DNA of 64,000 nucleotides from Flaviramulus multivorans (GCF_021728415.1 NZ_JAKKDV010000001.1:1-64000), one strand, 5' to 3'; positions 34,671 through 44,697 are shown, counted from the stretch's first letter. Numbers and translations are program-made. The notes: a model not told the origin generated them from the sequence alone.

Positions 34671-35711
34671 TTATTCGAATCGCTTTATATCAATCTCTTT
34701 TTCTAAAGGAATTTCACTCTCAATAAACTTGTATAGTTTATTGGCAACATAAGGCCCAATCATTACACCCCTTGTTCCTAAACCATTTAAAACATACATG
34801 TTTTTATAAATTGAATGTTGCCCTACCAAAGGTCTTCTATCTTTAACAGAAGGTCGAATACCTGCTTTTTGATTCACAACTTTATAAGAACATTTAATTA
34901 ATTTTTCAAGCTTTCGCGTAAGTTCTTGTTTCCCCGCGTTGGTCGCTTTATTGCTTAAATCTTTCCATTCGTAAGTCGCACCAACTGTATACAAGTCTTC
35001 TCCTAAAGGAATTAAAAAAACACCCGCTTTTAATACAAAATCAATTCTTAAACTTGGGGCATGTATTGTGATTAACTCTCCCTTTGCTGGAACAAGTGGT
35101 AAATGTTTAAAAAAAGGGTTTTGTGTTATGCCATAGCCTTCTGCGAACACAATATGTTTAGCCACAATATTTTTATATCCAATTTTCATTTCATCAATTA
35201 AAAGCTCATTGTAATTGAATGTGTCTTCGAACAACAATTCACTTTTTAGTAAATCTGACCTATAGGCTTCAATCATAGTTTTTACATCTACTCTCCCTGT
35301 ATCTAAAACTTCGCCGAAACCAAAAGGTGCATTAATAGCCTCATTATTATTTTTAATAATTTTTGTTGAAAGATATTCCGAAAGTATGGGTTTATCTGAA
35401 GCAGCGAACCAATCATTCTGTTCTTCTAGTGATGCAAATTTTCGATAAACTGGAATCTTATAATCCAGTTTTACTTTAAGTCTATTTTCAATGTTGGCAT
35501 ACATTGGTAAGGCAATATCTAACTGCTCTTTACTTTTCCAAACAGTTGTAAATCGTTTTAAAACTACGGGATTATATAAACCTCCTGCGACAGTTGAAGA
35601 TTGCTGTGAACCGTTGTCAAACGCCACAAAAGTTTTATTATTTGCTTTTAGTTGTTCGCAAAAACTAATACCTGCAATACTGGAACCTACAATTATATAA
35701 TCTACTTTCAT
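34671..35711 (-). CDS. FAD-dependent oxidoreductase (DAO family)
   Basis: The start chosen is the ATG at 35711, which places the nucleotide-binding strand at the N-terminus (M-K-V-D-Y-I-I-V-G-S-S-I-A-G-I-S-F). The frame extends to 35759 but would add 16 residues before it. About 346 residues fit the D-amino-acid oxidase/glycine oxidase family. The G-x-G-x-x-G motif is altered to G-S-S-I-A-G. The C-terminal G-I-R-P-S-V-K-D-R-R-P-L-V-G and G-L-G-T-R-G segments are FAD contacts. The substrate is likely an amine or amino acid. Its ATG is 47 bases beyond the terminator of the gliding genes. Confidence 0.8.
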   Translation of the reverse strand: MKVDYIIVGSSIAGISFCEQLKANNKTFVAFDNGSQQSSTVAGGLYNPVVLKRFTTVWKSKEQLDIALPMYANIENRLKVKLDYKIPVYRKFASLEEQNDWFAASDKPILSEYLSTKIIKNNNEAINAPFGFGEVLDTGRVDVKTMIEAYRSDLLKSELLFEDTFNYNELLIDEMKIGYKNIVAKHIVFAEGYGITQNPFFKHLPLVPAKGELITIHAPSLRIDFVLKAGVFLIPLGEDLYTVGATYEWKDLSNKATNAGKQELTRKLEKLIKCSYKVVNQKAGIRPSVKDRRPLVGQHSIYKNMYVLNGLGTRGVMIGPYVANKLYKFIESEIPLEKEIDIKRFE

Positions 35712-35757
35712 TGACTGCGAAGATACATGCTTTGACAAAACCATCTGAATTTTGCTC

Positions 35758-35788
35758 ATAAAAAAAGCCCACTTTTCAGTGAGCTTTC
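35758..35788 (-). terminator. Intrinsic terminator of the gldKLMN operon
   Basis: On the minus strand AAAGCTCACT pairs with AGTGGGCTTT around a 4-base loop, with one T-G wobble, followed by a T-run. It lies 18 bases after the gldN stop (35806) and directly upstream of the FAD oxidoreductase gene. Confidence 0.85.
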
Positions 35789-35805
35789 TTTTTATTAATT
35801 ATGGC

Positions 35806-36696
35806 TTAGTAGGTCCACATATCTAATTCAAAATCTCTAATCTTATCTTTAATCCTTTCAGATTCAAGTAATTGCATTAAAGCGTTTTGTGATACATATT
35901 CCGTAACCGCTCTGTCTCCTTGTACATTCTCTTCTCTAAAAATATAACCATGAAAACGACGTGCGTTTAACACATGATCAAAAGAGAATGGCATAGAGCT
36001 ATTTTCATTATTAAAAGATTTGGCTTCATGTAATACCTCTCTAGCATCTGGGAAAAACACCCAAAATAAAGGTACTAAATCTGGCTCTTCATCATCAATA
36101 AAGTTAACATCTGGCGCTACTGGAGCTATACCAAGTAGGCGGTATTTCATTTCAGCTTGTCGCTTATCAAAATACCAAAGTCCTTTAATGTGGTACTCTT
36201 TAATATCAGCAGCAGTGATATCTCTCCTGTTAATATATTCAGGAGATAATTCTTCACCAGCGTTTAATTGCTCAATACCTAATTCTGTAGTATCAATTTT
36301 AACTAAAGCAGCTTCAATGTCTTTTAAGGTTCTTTTTGTTGTAAAATAAGAATCATCATAAATGTTCTTTATTTTTCCATCCTTAACGGCTTTCATAAGA
36401 ACATCGTATAACGATCTTCTATCCTTTCCTATATTATTTGTATCGATAGGATAGTATAATGGGAAGTTTGCACGTTCATCAAGAACCACTTTTTCCCAAA
36501 CCATTTTAGAAAACAAGATGTCTCTATCGTCAACATACCCATATTCTAATGGTTTATCATTATCGACTGCCTTTTGAGCTTCTGTTCTAACTCCTATTTG
36601 TTCAGGGCTTTTAGCATTTAATATATTGGCTTGCGCAAACATACTTGATGCTGTAAAAACAGTAGCAACGGTTAATAAAAAACTCTTTAATTTCAT
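35806..36696 (-). CDS. gldN: Gliding motility / type IX secretion protein GldN
   Basis: A 296-residue protein with a signal peptide (about 1-21, ending M-F-A-Q). The family segments are R-D-I-L-F-S-K-M-V-W-E-K-V-V-L-D-E-R and L-W-Y-F-D-K-R-Q-A-E-M-K-Y-R-L-L-G-I. In Flavobacterium johnsoniae GldN is a periplasmic part of the type IX secretion system and forms rings with GldK at the outer membrane. It is the last gene of the gldK-L-M-N cluster, and the 157-base gap before it toward gldM is the largest in the operon. The C-terminal M-W-T-Y and normal length suggest that it is intact. Confidence 0.95.
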   Translation of the reverse strand: MKLKSFLLTVATVFTASSMFAQANILNAKSPEQIGVRTEAQKAVDNDKPLEYGYVDDRDILFSKMVWEKVVLDERANFPLYYPIDTNNIGKDRRSLYDVLMKAVKDGKIKNIYDDSYFTTKRTLKDIEAALVKIDTTELGIEQLNAGEELSPEYINRRDITAADIKEYHIKGLWYFDKRQAEMKYRLLGIAPVAPDVNFIDDEEPDLVPLFWVFFPDAREVLHEAKSFNNENSSMPFSFDHVLNARRFHGYIFREENVQGDRAVTEYVSQNALMQLLESERIKDKIRDFELDMWTY

Positions 36697-36852
36697 GTGC
36701 TTAATTATTTATTATTTTTCAAAGGTCACATGTAACATCCATATTTCTTTAAGTTCAATGTAACAACTCAAGGTTATATGAATGTTTCATCTTAATCTTA
36801 TTTTACACTTTTTATTTAACTACGGTAATAACTTAACGTTAATACTTGCAGT

Positions 36853-38415
36853 TTAGTTTGTTAACTCAATAAAAACTGGAGATACTTTTTTAAGTATTAC
36901 ACTAACACCGTTAGCTTTAGCTTCTATATCAAATATTTGAACATCACCTCCACGCTTAGCTTTGCTTAACGCTTGTTTTGCTCTACTATCTAACTTATTT
37001 CCGTTAACGTTAATTGTAGGTTGACCAGCAACTTTAAATTTAAATCCTGTAACTCGTAATGGTAATTCAAAATCGAAATCATCAAATTTTGCACCAATAG
37101 TTGAAATTTCAAGGGCGTTACGTTGCATTTTAATAGCACCGTCTTCTCCTCTTACTGTTCCTGTTGGTTTTGGTAAATCTTTGATTCTGAATGTTGCATT
37201 ATCTGGAATTGATTTTCCATCAAGCGTACCTGTTACATTAATTGTAACTTCACGTCCTTTAATAGTAGTAGCATCCATTACATATTTTCCAACTCCAGCA
37301 ACTTTTGATAGTCCAGGTGCAGAAGCTCTCACTTGATTATCAGGAATACCTGCAAATGAAATAGTCATTGGGTTTTTAACACCACGATACACTACATTCA
37401 TTTTATCAGCTGAAATTGTTGCTGCATTAGGTTTTGCTACGGTGGCAAATGATGAATTAACAGGCACCTCTACTTCTTCTCCATCTTGAGAAAAAATCAA
37501 TTTACCTTCCAATTTATGCTCGCCAACACTTCCTGTATTAACGTTTAACTTAACTTTACCACCTTCAATAGTAAAATCTTTATTTTCCGTTAATTTTCTT
37601 CCATCTAAAGTTAACTCTACACGGTTAGGTTTAGTTGAAGCATCTGTACGACCTAAAACAATTTGTCCGTCAAATTTCTCACCATTAAAGTAAGCAGACT
37701 TAGTTGTCTCCATTAAGGTAGTATAGTTCGTCATAGACACTTCACTAGAAAGTGTACCTTGTAACATATTTGATAACACTTCAGATTCAGTGGTTTTAAC
37801 ATCTGCTTGAAGTTGTGTCATTTTTGTTAATGATGCTACTAAAGGAAATCCTTTATAATGGTAATCTAACCAATCTTGAGTTCCGATGTCTCTTTTTACA
37901 GGATCTGTGTTAAATTTATCTTTAACATCTTGTATGATATTTTCCATACCTTTTTTTCCTTGTAATAAAGACACAACACCATCTCTAAACGTATTTATTT
38001 GGTTTAAAAACTCCTGTCCTTCTGGTTTTAACTTGTCTCCTTTAAAGAAATTTTCGTCAAGGTAATCACCTTTATCCATAATTTCATAATCGGTAGGATC
38101 ATCAACAGTAGCTGTCATTTTTCCTTTTAACTCTGATAAATAAGCATCAAAATTAGAAGCCAACGTATGCAAACTTTCTGCATCAGCTTTTAAAGGCTCA
38201 TATTTCTCAGGCTGTTCTTCAGCTTTAAGGTTCAAACTTGCAACAAAACTATTGTTACGCTCTTCAGCGGCTTCATTAGATTCTACAAGTCTTTCGTTCA
38301 TTAATCCGAAGGCTGAAAGCACTTCTTTCGACATATTTAACGCTAGCATCGCTATAAATATTAAATACATCAGATTAATCATTTTCTGTCTAGGTGATAA
38401 ATTTCCTGCTGCCAT
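36853..38415 (-). CDS. gldM: Gliding motility / type IX secretion protein GldM
   Basis: A 520-residue protein with one N-terminal membrane helix (about 12-33, the sequence around L-M-Y-L-I-F-I-A-M-L-A-L-N-M) and a long periplasmic part. The helix is the part that packs inside the GldL pentamer. The periplasmic part starts with a helical domain and continues with repeated beta domains (about 215-510), the known GldM architecture. GldL and GldM form the proton-driven rotary motor that powers type IX secretion and gliding. The gene lies between gldL (59 bases) and gldN. Confidence 0.95.
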   Translation of the reverse strand: MAAGNLSPRQKMINLMYLIFIAMLALNMSKEVLSAFGLMNERLVESNEAAEERNNSFVASLNLKAEEQPEKYEPLKADAESLHTLASNFDAYLSELKGKMTATVDDPTDYEIMDKGDYLDENFFKGDKLKPEGQEFLNQINTFRDGVVSLLQGKKGMENIIQDVKDKFNTDPVKRDIGTQDWLDYHYKGFPLVASLTKMTQLQADVKTTESEVLSNMLQGTLSSEVSMTNYTTLMETTKSAYFNGEKFDGQIVLGRTDASTKPNRVELTLDGRKLTENKDFTIEGGKVKLNVNTGSVGEHKLEGKLIFSQDGEEVEVPVNSSFATVAKPNAATISADKMNVVYRGVKNPMTISFAGIPDNQVRASAPGLSKVAGVGKYVMDATTIKGREVTINVTGTLDGKSIPDNATFRIKDLPKPTGTVRGEDGAIKMQRNALEISTIGAKFDDFDFELPLRVTGFKFKVAGQPTINVNGNKLDSRAKQALSKAKRGGDVQIFDIEAKANGVSVILKKVSPVFIELTN

Positions 38416-38474
38416 TTTTAATTAGGTTTTTTTTGGTTAATTAATAGTAATTTGGGATTTATTAACTCTCCTAA

Positions 38475-39113
38475 TTAATTTTTATTCATTGCAGAAAGCA
38501 TACCGCCATATACACCATTTAATGATGATAAGTTAGATGCTAAAGATTGCATTTGCTCTTTTAATTTACCAGCGTTTTCAATAGACTCTTCATTAATAGT
38601 AGCTTGTTTGTTAATGCTTTCTAATTGTACTTTGTATAAGCTATTTAATGATTCCATTTGTGCTGCAGCTAACGATAATTCTTCACCGTATTTCTTACTA
38701 GCTTCGATTGAATCTACTGTAGAAGACATATTTTTTGCAGCACCTTCAAAGTTTTTGATGCTATCTCCTAAACTTGAGATTAATTCACCATCAATTTTAG
38801 CTTCTTTTAATAATTCGTCTAACTTTTTAGATAGTAAACCTTGTGCAGATTCCTTTCCTTCATTTTTACCTGATTGTCCTCCAGCTAATTCTGGATATAC
38901 TAAAGACCAATCTAAATCATCATCAACAGGTTCGAATGCTGATAATGCAAAAATAATTGCTTCTGTTACAAGACCAATGGTTAACATAACGTTACCTGTT
39001 AAAGGTCCAATTTCAAAGTGAATAATTTTGAATAGTGCACCAACGATTACAATTGCTGCTCCTAATCCGTAAGCCATATTCATGAACTTTTTGTTTGCTT
39101 TTGACTTTGCCAT
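38475..39113 (-). CDS. gldL: Gliding motility / type IX secretion motor protein GldL
   Basis: A 212-residue protein with two N-terminal membrane helices (about 15-32 and 38-57) and a long cytoplasmic helical tail. Lys29, His32 and Glu51 lie in the helices; these match, with an offset of two, the Lys27, His30 and Glu49 that I recall as important in F. johnsoniae GldL. They belong to the proton path. GldL supplies the stator, and GldM the shaft that turns. The acidic linker D-D-D-L-D-W after the second helix is typical. The spacing in the operon is 59 bases to gldM and 83 to gldK. Confidence 0.95.
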   Translation of the reverse strand: MAKSKANKKFMNMAYGLGAAIVIVGALFKIIHFEIGPLTGNVMLTIGLVTEAIIFALSAFEPVDDDLDWSLVYPELAGGQSGKNEGKESAQGLLSKKLDELLKEAKIDGELISSLGDSIKNFEGAAKNMSSTVDSIEASKKYGEELSLAAAQMESLNSLYKVQLESINKQATINEESIENAGKLKEQMQSLASNLSSLNGVYGGMLSAMNKN

Positions 39114-39196
39114 AATTTTCGATTTTTAATTTAAGTAGGTTTTACTTAAGTAGGTTAATTAATAGTTATTATTATTTTTATTGATTTGATTAAAAT

Positions 39197-40558
39197 TTAT
39201 TTACCGTTTTTAGTTACTTGTGTCCCCATGTAATCTTGAACGGTTCTGAAACCTATATAACTTCTTGCTGAATCTGCATACTCATAGTCTCTTGAACTTA
39301 CTTGCAAGAAATAAGCAACATCTTTCCAAGAACCACCACGAACAATTTTACGTTGATTGTTAGCATCATTCACACTTGGGTTAATAGTTGATGTATATTC
39401 ATAAGCTGATGGATCATAGGATGCATTCACCCATTCCGAAACGTTTCCAGCCATATTGTATAAGTTATAATCATTTGGTTCGTATGATTTTGCTTCAACA
39501 GTATATAATGCTTGATCTGCCGCATAATCACCTCTTACAGGTTTAAAGTTTGCCATAAAACATCCTCTGTCACTTTTTGTGTAAGGACCACCCCAAGGAT
39601 ACGTTGCAGCTTGTAAACCACCTCTGGCGGCGTACTCCCACTCTGCTTCCGATGGTAATCTGAATGTATTAACCATCGCTGCTCCTTTTTTAGATTTTTG
39701 GTATGAGTTTTTGTTAATAGTTCTCCATTCACAAAATGCTTTTGCTTGTTTCCATGTTACACCAACAACTGGGTAATCACTATAAGCATCATGCCAAAAA
39801 TAATCATTGTGCATTGGCTCATTATATGAGTAAGCGAAATCTCTAATCCATACCGTAGTATCTGGATATACTTCAATTTCTTCTTTCTTAATAGCGTCTT
39901 TACGAGAAATACCTCTGTTTCGAGCAGCTTCTTGAATATCCATGTAACTGAATTGGAATTTAAACTTTTTAACATCCCAAGTACGCTGACCATTATAAGA
40001 TTCTTCTAATGGTAAGTACATAGTATCCATTACTTCAGTATAGTACTCGTCTGGATATTCGGCTGTATCGAAAATTAAATCTACATCTTTATTTAATTTT
40101 CTACCTTCATATCCTGTTGGTCCTAAGCCTGTATAATTTTCGAACATATACTTTTCGTAAACAGACATATTTGCTGTATCTGCATCTTTAAATGCATATT
40201 CACCAATGCCACCATCTTCAGGAACTTTTCCAACTTCATCTGCTAATACGGCTAATTTCATTCTAACAATAGAATCTCTTACCCAATTAACAAACTGACG
40301 ATACTCGCTGTTTGTAATTTCTGTGGCATCCATATAAAATGCTCTAACAGTAACTGTTTTTGAAGGTGCATCTTGAACTCCAGCCAGATCATCATCTGCT
40401 TTACCCATTATAAATGCGCCTCCAGGAATTAATTCCATACCATAAGGCTTTTCAGGGTGCCATTTTTTTCCTTTAACACCTACTAGCTCGCCTCTATCTT
40501 TAGAGCCACAACTAGTTAGAATTGCTAATACTGCGGTTAATAAAATAAACTTCTTCAT
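39197..40558 (-). CDS. gldK: Gliding motility / type IX secretion lipoprotein GldK
   Basis: The start chosen is the ATG at 40558 (MKKFILLTAVLAILTSCG), which gives a lipoprotein signal with lipid-acceptor Cys at about residue 17. The frame runs on to 40597 with 13 extra residues, and an ATG at 40564 is also possible. The mature part has the formylglycine-generating-enzyme/sulfatase-modifying fold: G-G-A-F-I-M-G near 50, F-R-L-P-S-E-A-E-W-E-Y-A-A-R-G-G around 310, and G-N-V-S-E-W-V-N. GldK is not an enzyme in this context; it forms the ring with GldN at the outer membrane. It is the first gene of the operon. I saw no consensus -7 box in the 162 bases upstream. Confidence 0.95.
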   Translation of the reverse strand: MKKFILLTAVLAILTSCGSKDRGELVGVKGKKWHPEKPYGMELIPGGAFIMGKADDDLAGVQDAPSKTVTVRAFYMDATEITNSEYRQFVNWVRDSIVRMKLAVLADEVGKVPEDGGIGEYAFKDADTANMSVYEKYMFENYTGLGPTGYEGRKLNKDVDLIFDTAEYPDEYYTEVMDTMYLPLEESYNGQRTWDVKKFKFQFSYMDIQEAARNRGISRKDAIKKEEIEVYPDTTVWIRDFAYSYNEPMHNDYFWHDAYSDYPVVGVTWKQAKAFCEWRTINKNSYQKSKKGAAMVNTFRLPSEAEWEYAARGGLQAATYPWGGPYTKSDRGCFMANFKPVRGDYAADQALYTVEAKSYEPNDYNLYNMAGNVSEWVNASYDPSAYEYTSTINPSVNDANNQRKIVRGGSWKDVAYFLQVSSRDYEYADSARSYIGFRTVQDYMGTQVTKNGK

Positions 40559-40720
40559 ATCCATAGAAAACTCGAGGTTAATTATTTTAAGCTTCATTTG
40601 AGAGCGTAAACATATTTATATATTTTTTAAAAAACAACTTTTTATCTAAAAAATTTACATTTCATCGTAAAAAAATTACATTTTACCGATGAAATTGACT
40701 ATTTGACCATGCTTTGTCTA

Positions 40721-41887
40721 TTACACACAGTTCTTTTGAAATGCTTTAAACCAACGATCTGGCACCTTATTATTACACGCATCGAGGTAATCTTGATGCA
40801 TGCATGGTAATAACGTATGTCTTTTTAATTTATTATTAACTTCAGATAAAAATGGAATTTCTATCCACCATCTACCTGTTTTGTTACTTTTATAGAATAC
40901 TAATTCTTCCGATTCGACCAAGGTTATAAACTTTTGATAATTTCTATCATCTGAAAAATCATCGTCTTTAACTCTAAAATTAACCCCTTCAACAAAGTAC
41001 CAAATCATTTGAGCAACTAACATAGATGTAATAGTATCATCCTTTGAAGGTACATATTCATATATACCAAACGATGTTACTTTATTACTAATACCTGCAT
41101 AACGCGATATGGCACAAATTTCTTTTCCGTCTAAACCATTGGGAGAATACTTTTGATTTAAACTTAGCTCTGATGATTTTACCGAAGTTAAATCGATACT
41201 AACAATATTGGCATCACGCAATACTGGCTCTACAATAGAAATATCTTTAGATACTTGACCTAACCTGTAGGATTCAAAATAAAGGCTATCCATTAAATCT
41301 ATTTCTTCTTGCGAATTAAAATAGGTTTGATATCCAATTGTAGCATAATTAAACAGGTTGTACGGTTGATCTAGAATAATTTTTCCAACAAAGCTATTAT
41401 TCTTTATAGGTTTAGTAGAATCTCCTAAATTAAATTTTGCATCAACATTTACAATGTTTACCATAGGTATTAAGCCATCGTAAGCTCTATAATTTGCATA
41501 TGTAATATCTTGAGACCCTCCTAGTATAACTGGAATAACACCTTTTTTTACTAGAATAGAAACCGATTCTCTTAAAGCAAAATATGTATCTTCTACACTT
41601 TCTCCTTTATTTATATCACCTAAATCTGCAACGGTTACATTCCAACTACCTGGATATAGACTATAAAATGATTTTCTAATTTCATCCAATTGAAAATCTT
41701 GTCCTATATAATTAATGTCGTTTCTATTTTCTAAAACACCAATAATAGCAATATTAACATCGTCTAAATCTGGGATACCATTTTGAGACGAGTGAATTTT
41801 AATCTTTCTGCCTAAAGCTTGTAAGGATAGTAATTCGTTATGGGCTAAAACTGAATCTGAGACTGGGGATAAAAAATTAAAGTTCAT
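40721..41887 (-). CDS. Arginase-fold protein with lost metal ligands (pseudoenzyme)
   Basis: A 388-residue protein with the arginase/ureohydrolase fold pattern, but the manganese ligands are mostly replaced. The G-G-x-H-S/D motif reads G-G-S-Q-D (Gln126), the D-A-H-x-D motif reads D-A-K-F-N (Lys151, Asn153), and the D-x-D motif reads D-L-T (Asp232, Thr234). Four of six ligands are lost, so it should not hydrolyse guanidines. Annotation pipelines usually call it formimidoylglutamase or arginase, but I advise against that. It lies between topA and gldK on the same strand, and I recall the family in this position in other Flavobacteriaceae, which suggests a non-catalytic role. Confidence 0.7.
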   Translation of the reverse strand: MNFNFLSPVSDSVLAHNELLSLQALGRKIKIHSSQNGIPDLDDVNIAIIGVLENRNDINYIGQDFQLDEIRKSFYSLYPGSWNVTVADLGDINKGESVEDTYFALRESVSILVKKGVIPVILGGSQDITYANYRAYDGLIPMVNIVNVDAKFNLGDSTKPIKNNSFVGKIILDQPYNLFNYATIGYQTYFNSQEEIDLMDSLYFESYRLGQVSKDISIVEPVLRDANIVSIDLTSVKSSELSLNQKYSPNGLDGKEICAISRYAGISNKVTSFGIYEYVPSKDDTITSMLVAQMIWYFVEGVNFRVKDDDFSDDRNYQKFITLVESEELVFYKSNKTGRWWIEIPFLSEVNNKLKRHTLLPCMHQDYLDACNNKVPDRWFKAFQKNCV

Positions 41888-42058
41888 CTTTAATTACAAA
41901 GAAAATTTGATTTAAAATTGATTAAACACAAATATCAACAGAATAAATGAGTTTTCGATTAGCTTTATGTTAAAATAACCGATGAAATGCATTTATTTAT
42001 CAACATAATAAATAATTACATTCAAAATTACTAATTTAAAAAGAGGGCAATATAAATA

Positions 42059-44557
42059 TTACTTCTTTTTCGAAGTTGCCTTTTTCTTAGCTGTTTTCTT
42101 TTTAGGAGCTTTTGCTTCAATTAAAGCTTGTGCCTTTTCTAAAGTTATTTTAGAAACATCAACGGTCTTAGCTAATTCAATTTTTGTTTTACCTTTAATA
42201 AGGTTATGCCTTCCCCAGCGTGCCTTTTCAATACGGATACCTTCTGCTTCCCAATTTTGAACAACTTTATCTTTTTCCTTTTGGATTTTGTCTTCTATTA
42301 ATTCAACAATATCATCATCAGACAGTTCGTCCCAATTGTATTTTTTGTTCACGTTGATAAACATATTGTTCCATTTAATAAATGGTCCGAATCGTCCTTT
42401 ACCTTTTTGTACAGGCAAATCTTGATACATATATATAGGAGCATCTGCTTTTTGCTTTTCTTTGATTAAAACAATAGCATCATCTAACTCTACACTTAAT
42501 GGATCAACACCTTTTGGTAAGGATACAAACGCATTTCCAAATTTTACATAAGGTCCGAAACGTCCGTTATTAACTTCAACTTCTTCACCCTTATATTCTC
42601 CCAAGCTTTTGGGCAATTTGAACAAATCCATAGCCTCATCATAGGTAATGGAGTTCAATTGTTGGTCTGGACTTAAACTAGCAAACTGCGGTTTTTCTTC
42701 ATCATCCACAGTACCTATTTGAACCATAGGACCAAATTTACCCAAACGCACACTTACTTGTTTCCCTGTTTTTGGATCGGTTCCTAAAACACGTTCACCA
42801 GATTCTCTATCAGCGTTTTCTTTAACATGCTCTACTTGAGGATGAAAATCTTTATAAAAAGATTTCATCACTTTCGTCCAATCTTCATTTCCTTCTGCTA
42901 TTTCATCAAAATCAGCTTCTACTTTCGCGGTAAAGTTATAGTCTAAAATATGCTCGAAATGGTTCACAAGAAAATCTGTTACAATCATTCCAATATCAGT
43001 TGGCACCAGTTTCCCTTTATCGGAGCCTACTTTTTCGGTTAATTTTTTACTTTTAATCTCGCTTTTCTGCAAGACCAATTGCTTATAACCACGTTCTTCT
43101 CCTTCGTTTGAACCTTTCTCAACATAATTTCTGTTTTGAATAGTTGAAATAGTTGGTGCATAAGTAGACGGACGACCAATACCCAATTCTTCTAATTTTT
43201 TAACTAAGGAAGCTTCCGTATATCTTGAAGGCGGACGCGTATAACGCTCCGTTGCAGTTATATAATTATTGTTTAATTTCTCATTAACCTTTAAATCTGG
43301 TAAAATACCTTCTTGCTCAACATCTTCATCATCTGTTCCTTCAAGATACACCTTTAAAAAACCATCAAAAGTGATGATTTCTCCGTTAGCTGCAAATTCC
43401 TCATTAACCTTATTTGAAGCGTTAATTTGAATTTTTAAATTGGTACGTTCTAGCTCTGCATCACTCATTTGAGAAGCAATAGCACGTTTCCAAATCAATT
43501 CGTATAGTCTTGATTGATCTCTATCAATATCTACTGCATGCAATGAAAAATCTGTAGGACGGATAGCCTCATGCGCTTCTTGCGCTCCTTTGGATTTTCC
43601 TTTATAATTTTGAGGTTTACTATATTGTTGCCCAAATGCTGATATAATTTCAGCTTTTGCTGCGTTTCGTGCTTCATCAGACAAGTTTACACTATCTGTT
43701 CTCATATAGGTGATTAATCCAGATTCGTAAAGCCTTTGTGCATTAGACATGGTTCTACTTACTGAAAAGCCTAATTTTCTTGAAGCTTCTTGCTGTAAGG
43801 TTGATGTGGTAAAAGGTGCAGCAGAAGATTTTTTTGCTGGTTTTTTCTCTAAACTTGAAACCTGATAGGTAGCTTCAATATTATTTTTTAAAAATTCAGT
43901 AGCTTCAGTTTCCGAGTTAAAATTCTTTGGAAGTTTAGCTTTAAACGTTTGTCCTTTTTCATTTGAGAATTCCGCATCAATTCTATACGATGCTTGAGCT
44001 GTGAATTCTTGAATTTCTCTTTCTTTTTCAACAATTAAACGTACAGAAACCGATTGAACACGACCTGCTGAAAGTCCACCTTTAACTTTTCTCCAAAGCA
44101 CTGGCGACAACTCATATCCTACGATTCTGTCTAAAACTCTACGCGCTTGTTGTGCGTCGACCAAATCATAATCAATCCCTCTTGGATTTTCAATAGCTTT
44201 TTGAATGGCAGATTTAGTAATCTCATGAAAAACAATACGTTTGGTTTTATCCTTATCTAGCTTTAAAGTTTCGGCTAAATGCCACGCAATAGCTTCTCCC
44301 TCTCGGTCTTCATCACTTGCTAACCAAACCCAATCTGCGTTTTTTGCTAATTCTTTAAGCTTTTTTACAACGTCTTTCTTGTCCTTTGAAATTTGATATT
44401 TTGGTTTGAAATCACCATCAACATCAACACCTAATTCCTTAGAAGGTAAATCGGCAATATGCCCAAAACTAGATTCTACTTTAAAATCTTTTCCTAGAAA
44501 TTTTTCAATGGTTTTTGCCTTAGCTGGTGACTCAACTATCACTAAATTCTTCGCCAT
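42059..44557 (-). CDS. topA: DNA topoisomerase I (type IA)
   Basis: An 832-residue enzyme that relaxes negative supercoils. The Toprim domain opens with L-V-I-V-E-S-P-A-K-A-K-T, and D-x-D-x-E is visible as S-D-E-D-R-E-G-E-A-I-A-W-H. The catalytic Tyr lies in G-L-I-T-Y-M-R-T-D-S (about residue 286). The C-terminal part has several topo I repeat domains without the zinc cysteines of E. coli, and ends in a lysine-rich tail (K-K-K-T-A-K-K-K-A), probably for DNA binding. It is a core gene with normal length. A TACATTTG -7 box lies at 44577-44584. Confidence 0.95.
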   Translation of the reverse strand: MAKNLVIVESPAKAKTIEKFLGKDFKVESSFGHIADLPSKELGVDVDGDFKPKYQISKDKKDVVKKLKELAKNADWVWLASDEDREGEAIAWHLAETLKLDKDKTKRIVFHEITKSAIQKAIENPRGIDYDLVDAQQARRVLDRIVGYELSPVLWRKVKGGLSAGRVQSVSVRLIVEKEREIQEFTAQASYRIDAEFSNEKGQTFKAKLPKNFNSETEATEFLKNNIEATYQVSSLEKKPAKKSSAAPFTTSTLQQEASRKLGFSVSRTMSNAQRLYESGLITYMRTDSVNLSDEARNAAKAEIISAFGQQYSKPQNYKGKSKGAQEAHEAIRPTDFSLHAVDIDRDQSRLYELIWKRAIASQMSDAELERTNLKIQINASNKVNEEFAANGEIITFDGFLKVYLEGTDDEDVEQEGILPDLKVNEKLNNNYITATERYTRPPSRYTEASLVKKLEELGIGRPSTYAPTISTIQNRNYVEKGSNEGEERGYKQLVLQKSEIKSKKLTEKVGSDKGKLVPTDIGMIVTDFLVNHFEHILDYNFTAKVEADFDEIAEGNEDWTKVMKSFYKDFHPQVEHVKENADRESGERVLGTDPKTGKQVSVRLGKFGPMVQIGTVDDEEKPQFASLSPDQQLNSITYDEAMDLFKLPKSLGEYKGEEVEVNNGRFGPYVKFGNAFVSLPKGVDPLSVELDDAIVLIKEKQKADAPIYMYQDLPVQKGKGRFGPFIKWNNMFINVNKKYNWDELSDDDIVELIEDKIQKEKDKVVQNWEAEGIRIEKARWGRHNLIKGKTKIELAKTVDVSKITLEKAQALIEAKAPKKKTAKKKATSKKK

Positions 44558-44576
44558 ACTTCAATTTTTGAAGGTA

Positions 44577-44584
44577 CAAATGTA
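44577..44584 (-). promoter_or_regulatory. -7 box of topA
   Basis: The minus strand reads TACATTTG, a match to TAnnTTTG, 20 bases upstream of the topA ATG. No TTG was seen at 17-23 bases further upstream. Confidence 0.55.
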
Positions 44585-44635
44585 TATGAAAAAAAGTTTA
44601 TCTGCCTAATTTTAAATACAATCTGTGTATTAATT

Positions 44636-44682
44636 AAAAAACAAAACCTGCTTTTTACAGTGAAAAAACAGGTTGTTTTTAT
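44636..44682 (-). terminator. Probable terminator after the tandem membrane genes
   Basis: AACCTG pairs with CAGGTT, and extended A- and T-rich flanks pair further. The loop is 18 bases, so it is a weaker call. It lies between the stop of the downstream membrane gene (44698) and the start of topA, and is T-rich on the minus strand. Confidence 0.5.
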
Positions 44683-44697
44683 GTTAAATTTTTAAGT

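Noticed and set aside
40721-41887. Active formimidoylglutamase (hutG)
   Set aside because: Four metal ligands are missing and no other histidine-degradation gene is nearby.
35806-44557. Complete type IX secretion locus
   Set aside because: Only gldK, gldL, gldM and gldN are here; sprA, sprE, sprT, porV and others are not in the window.
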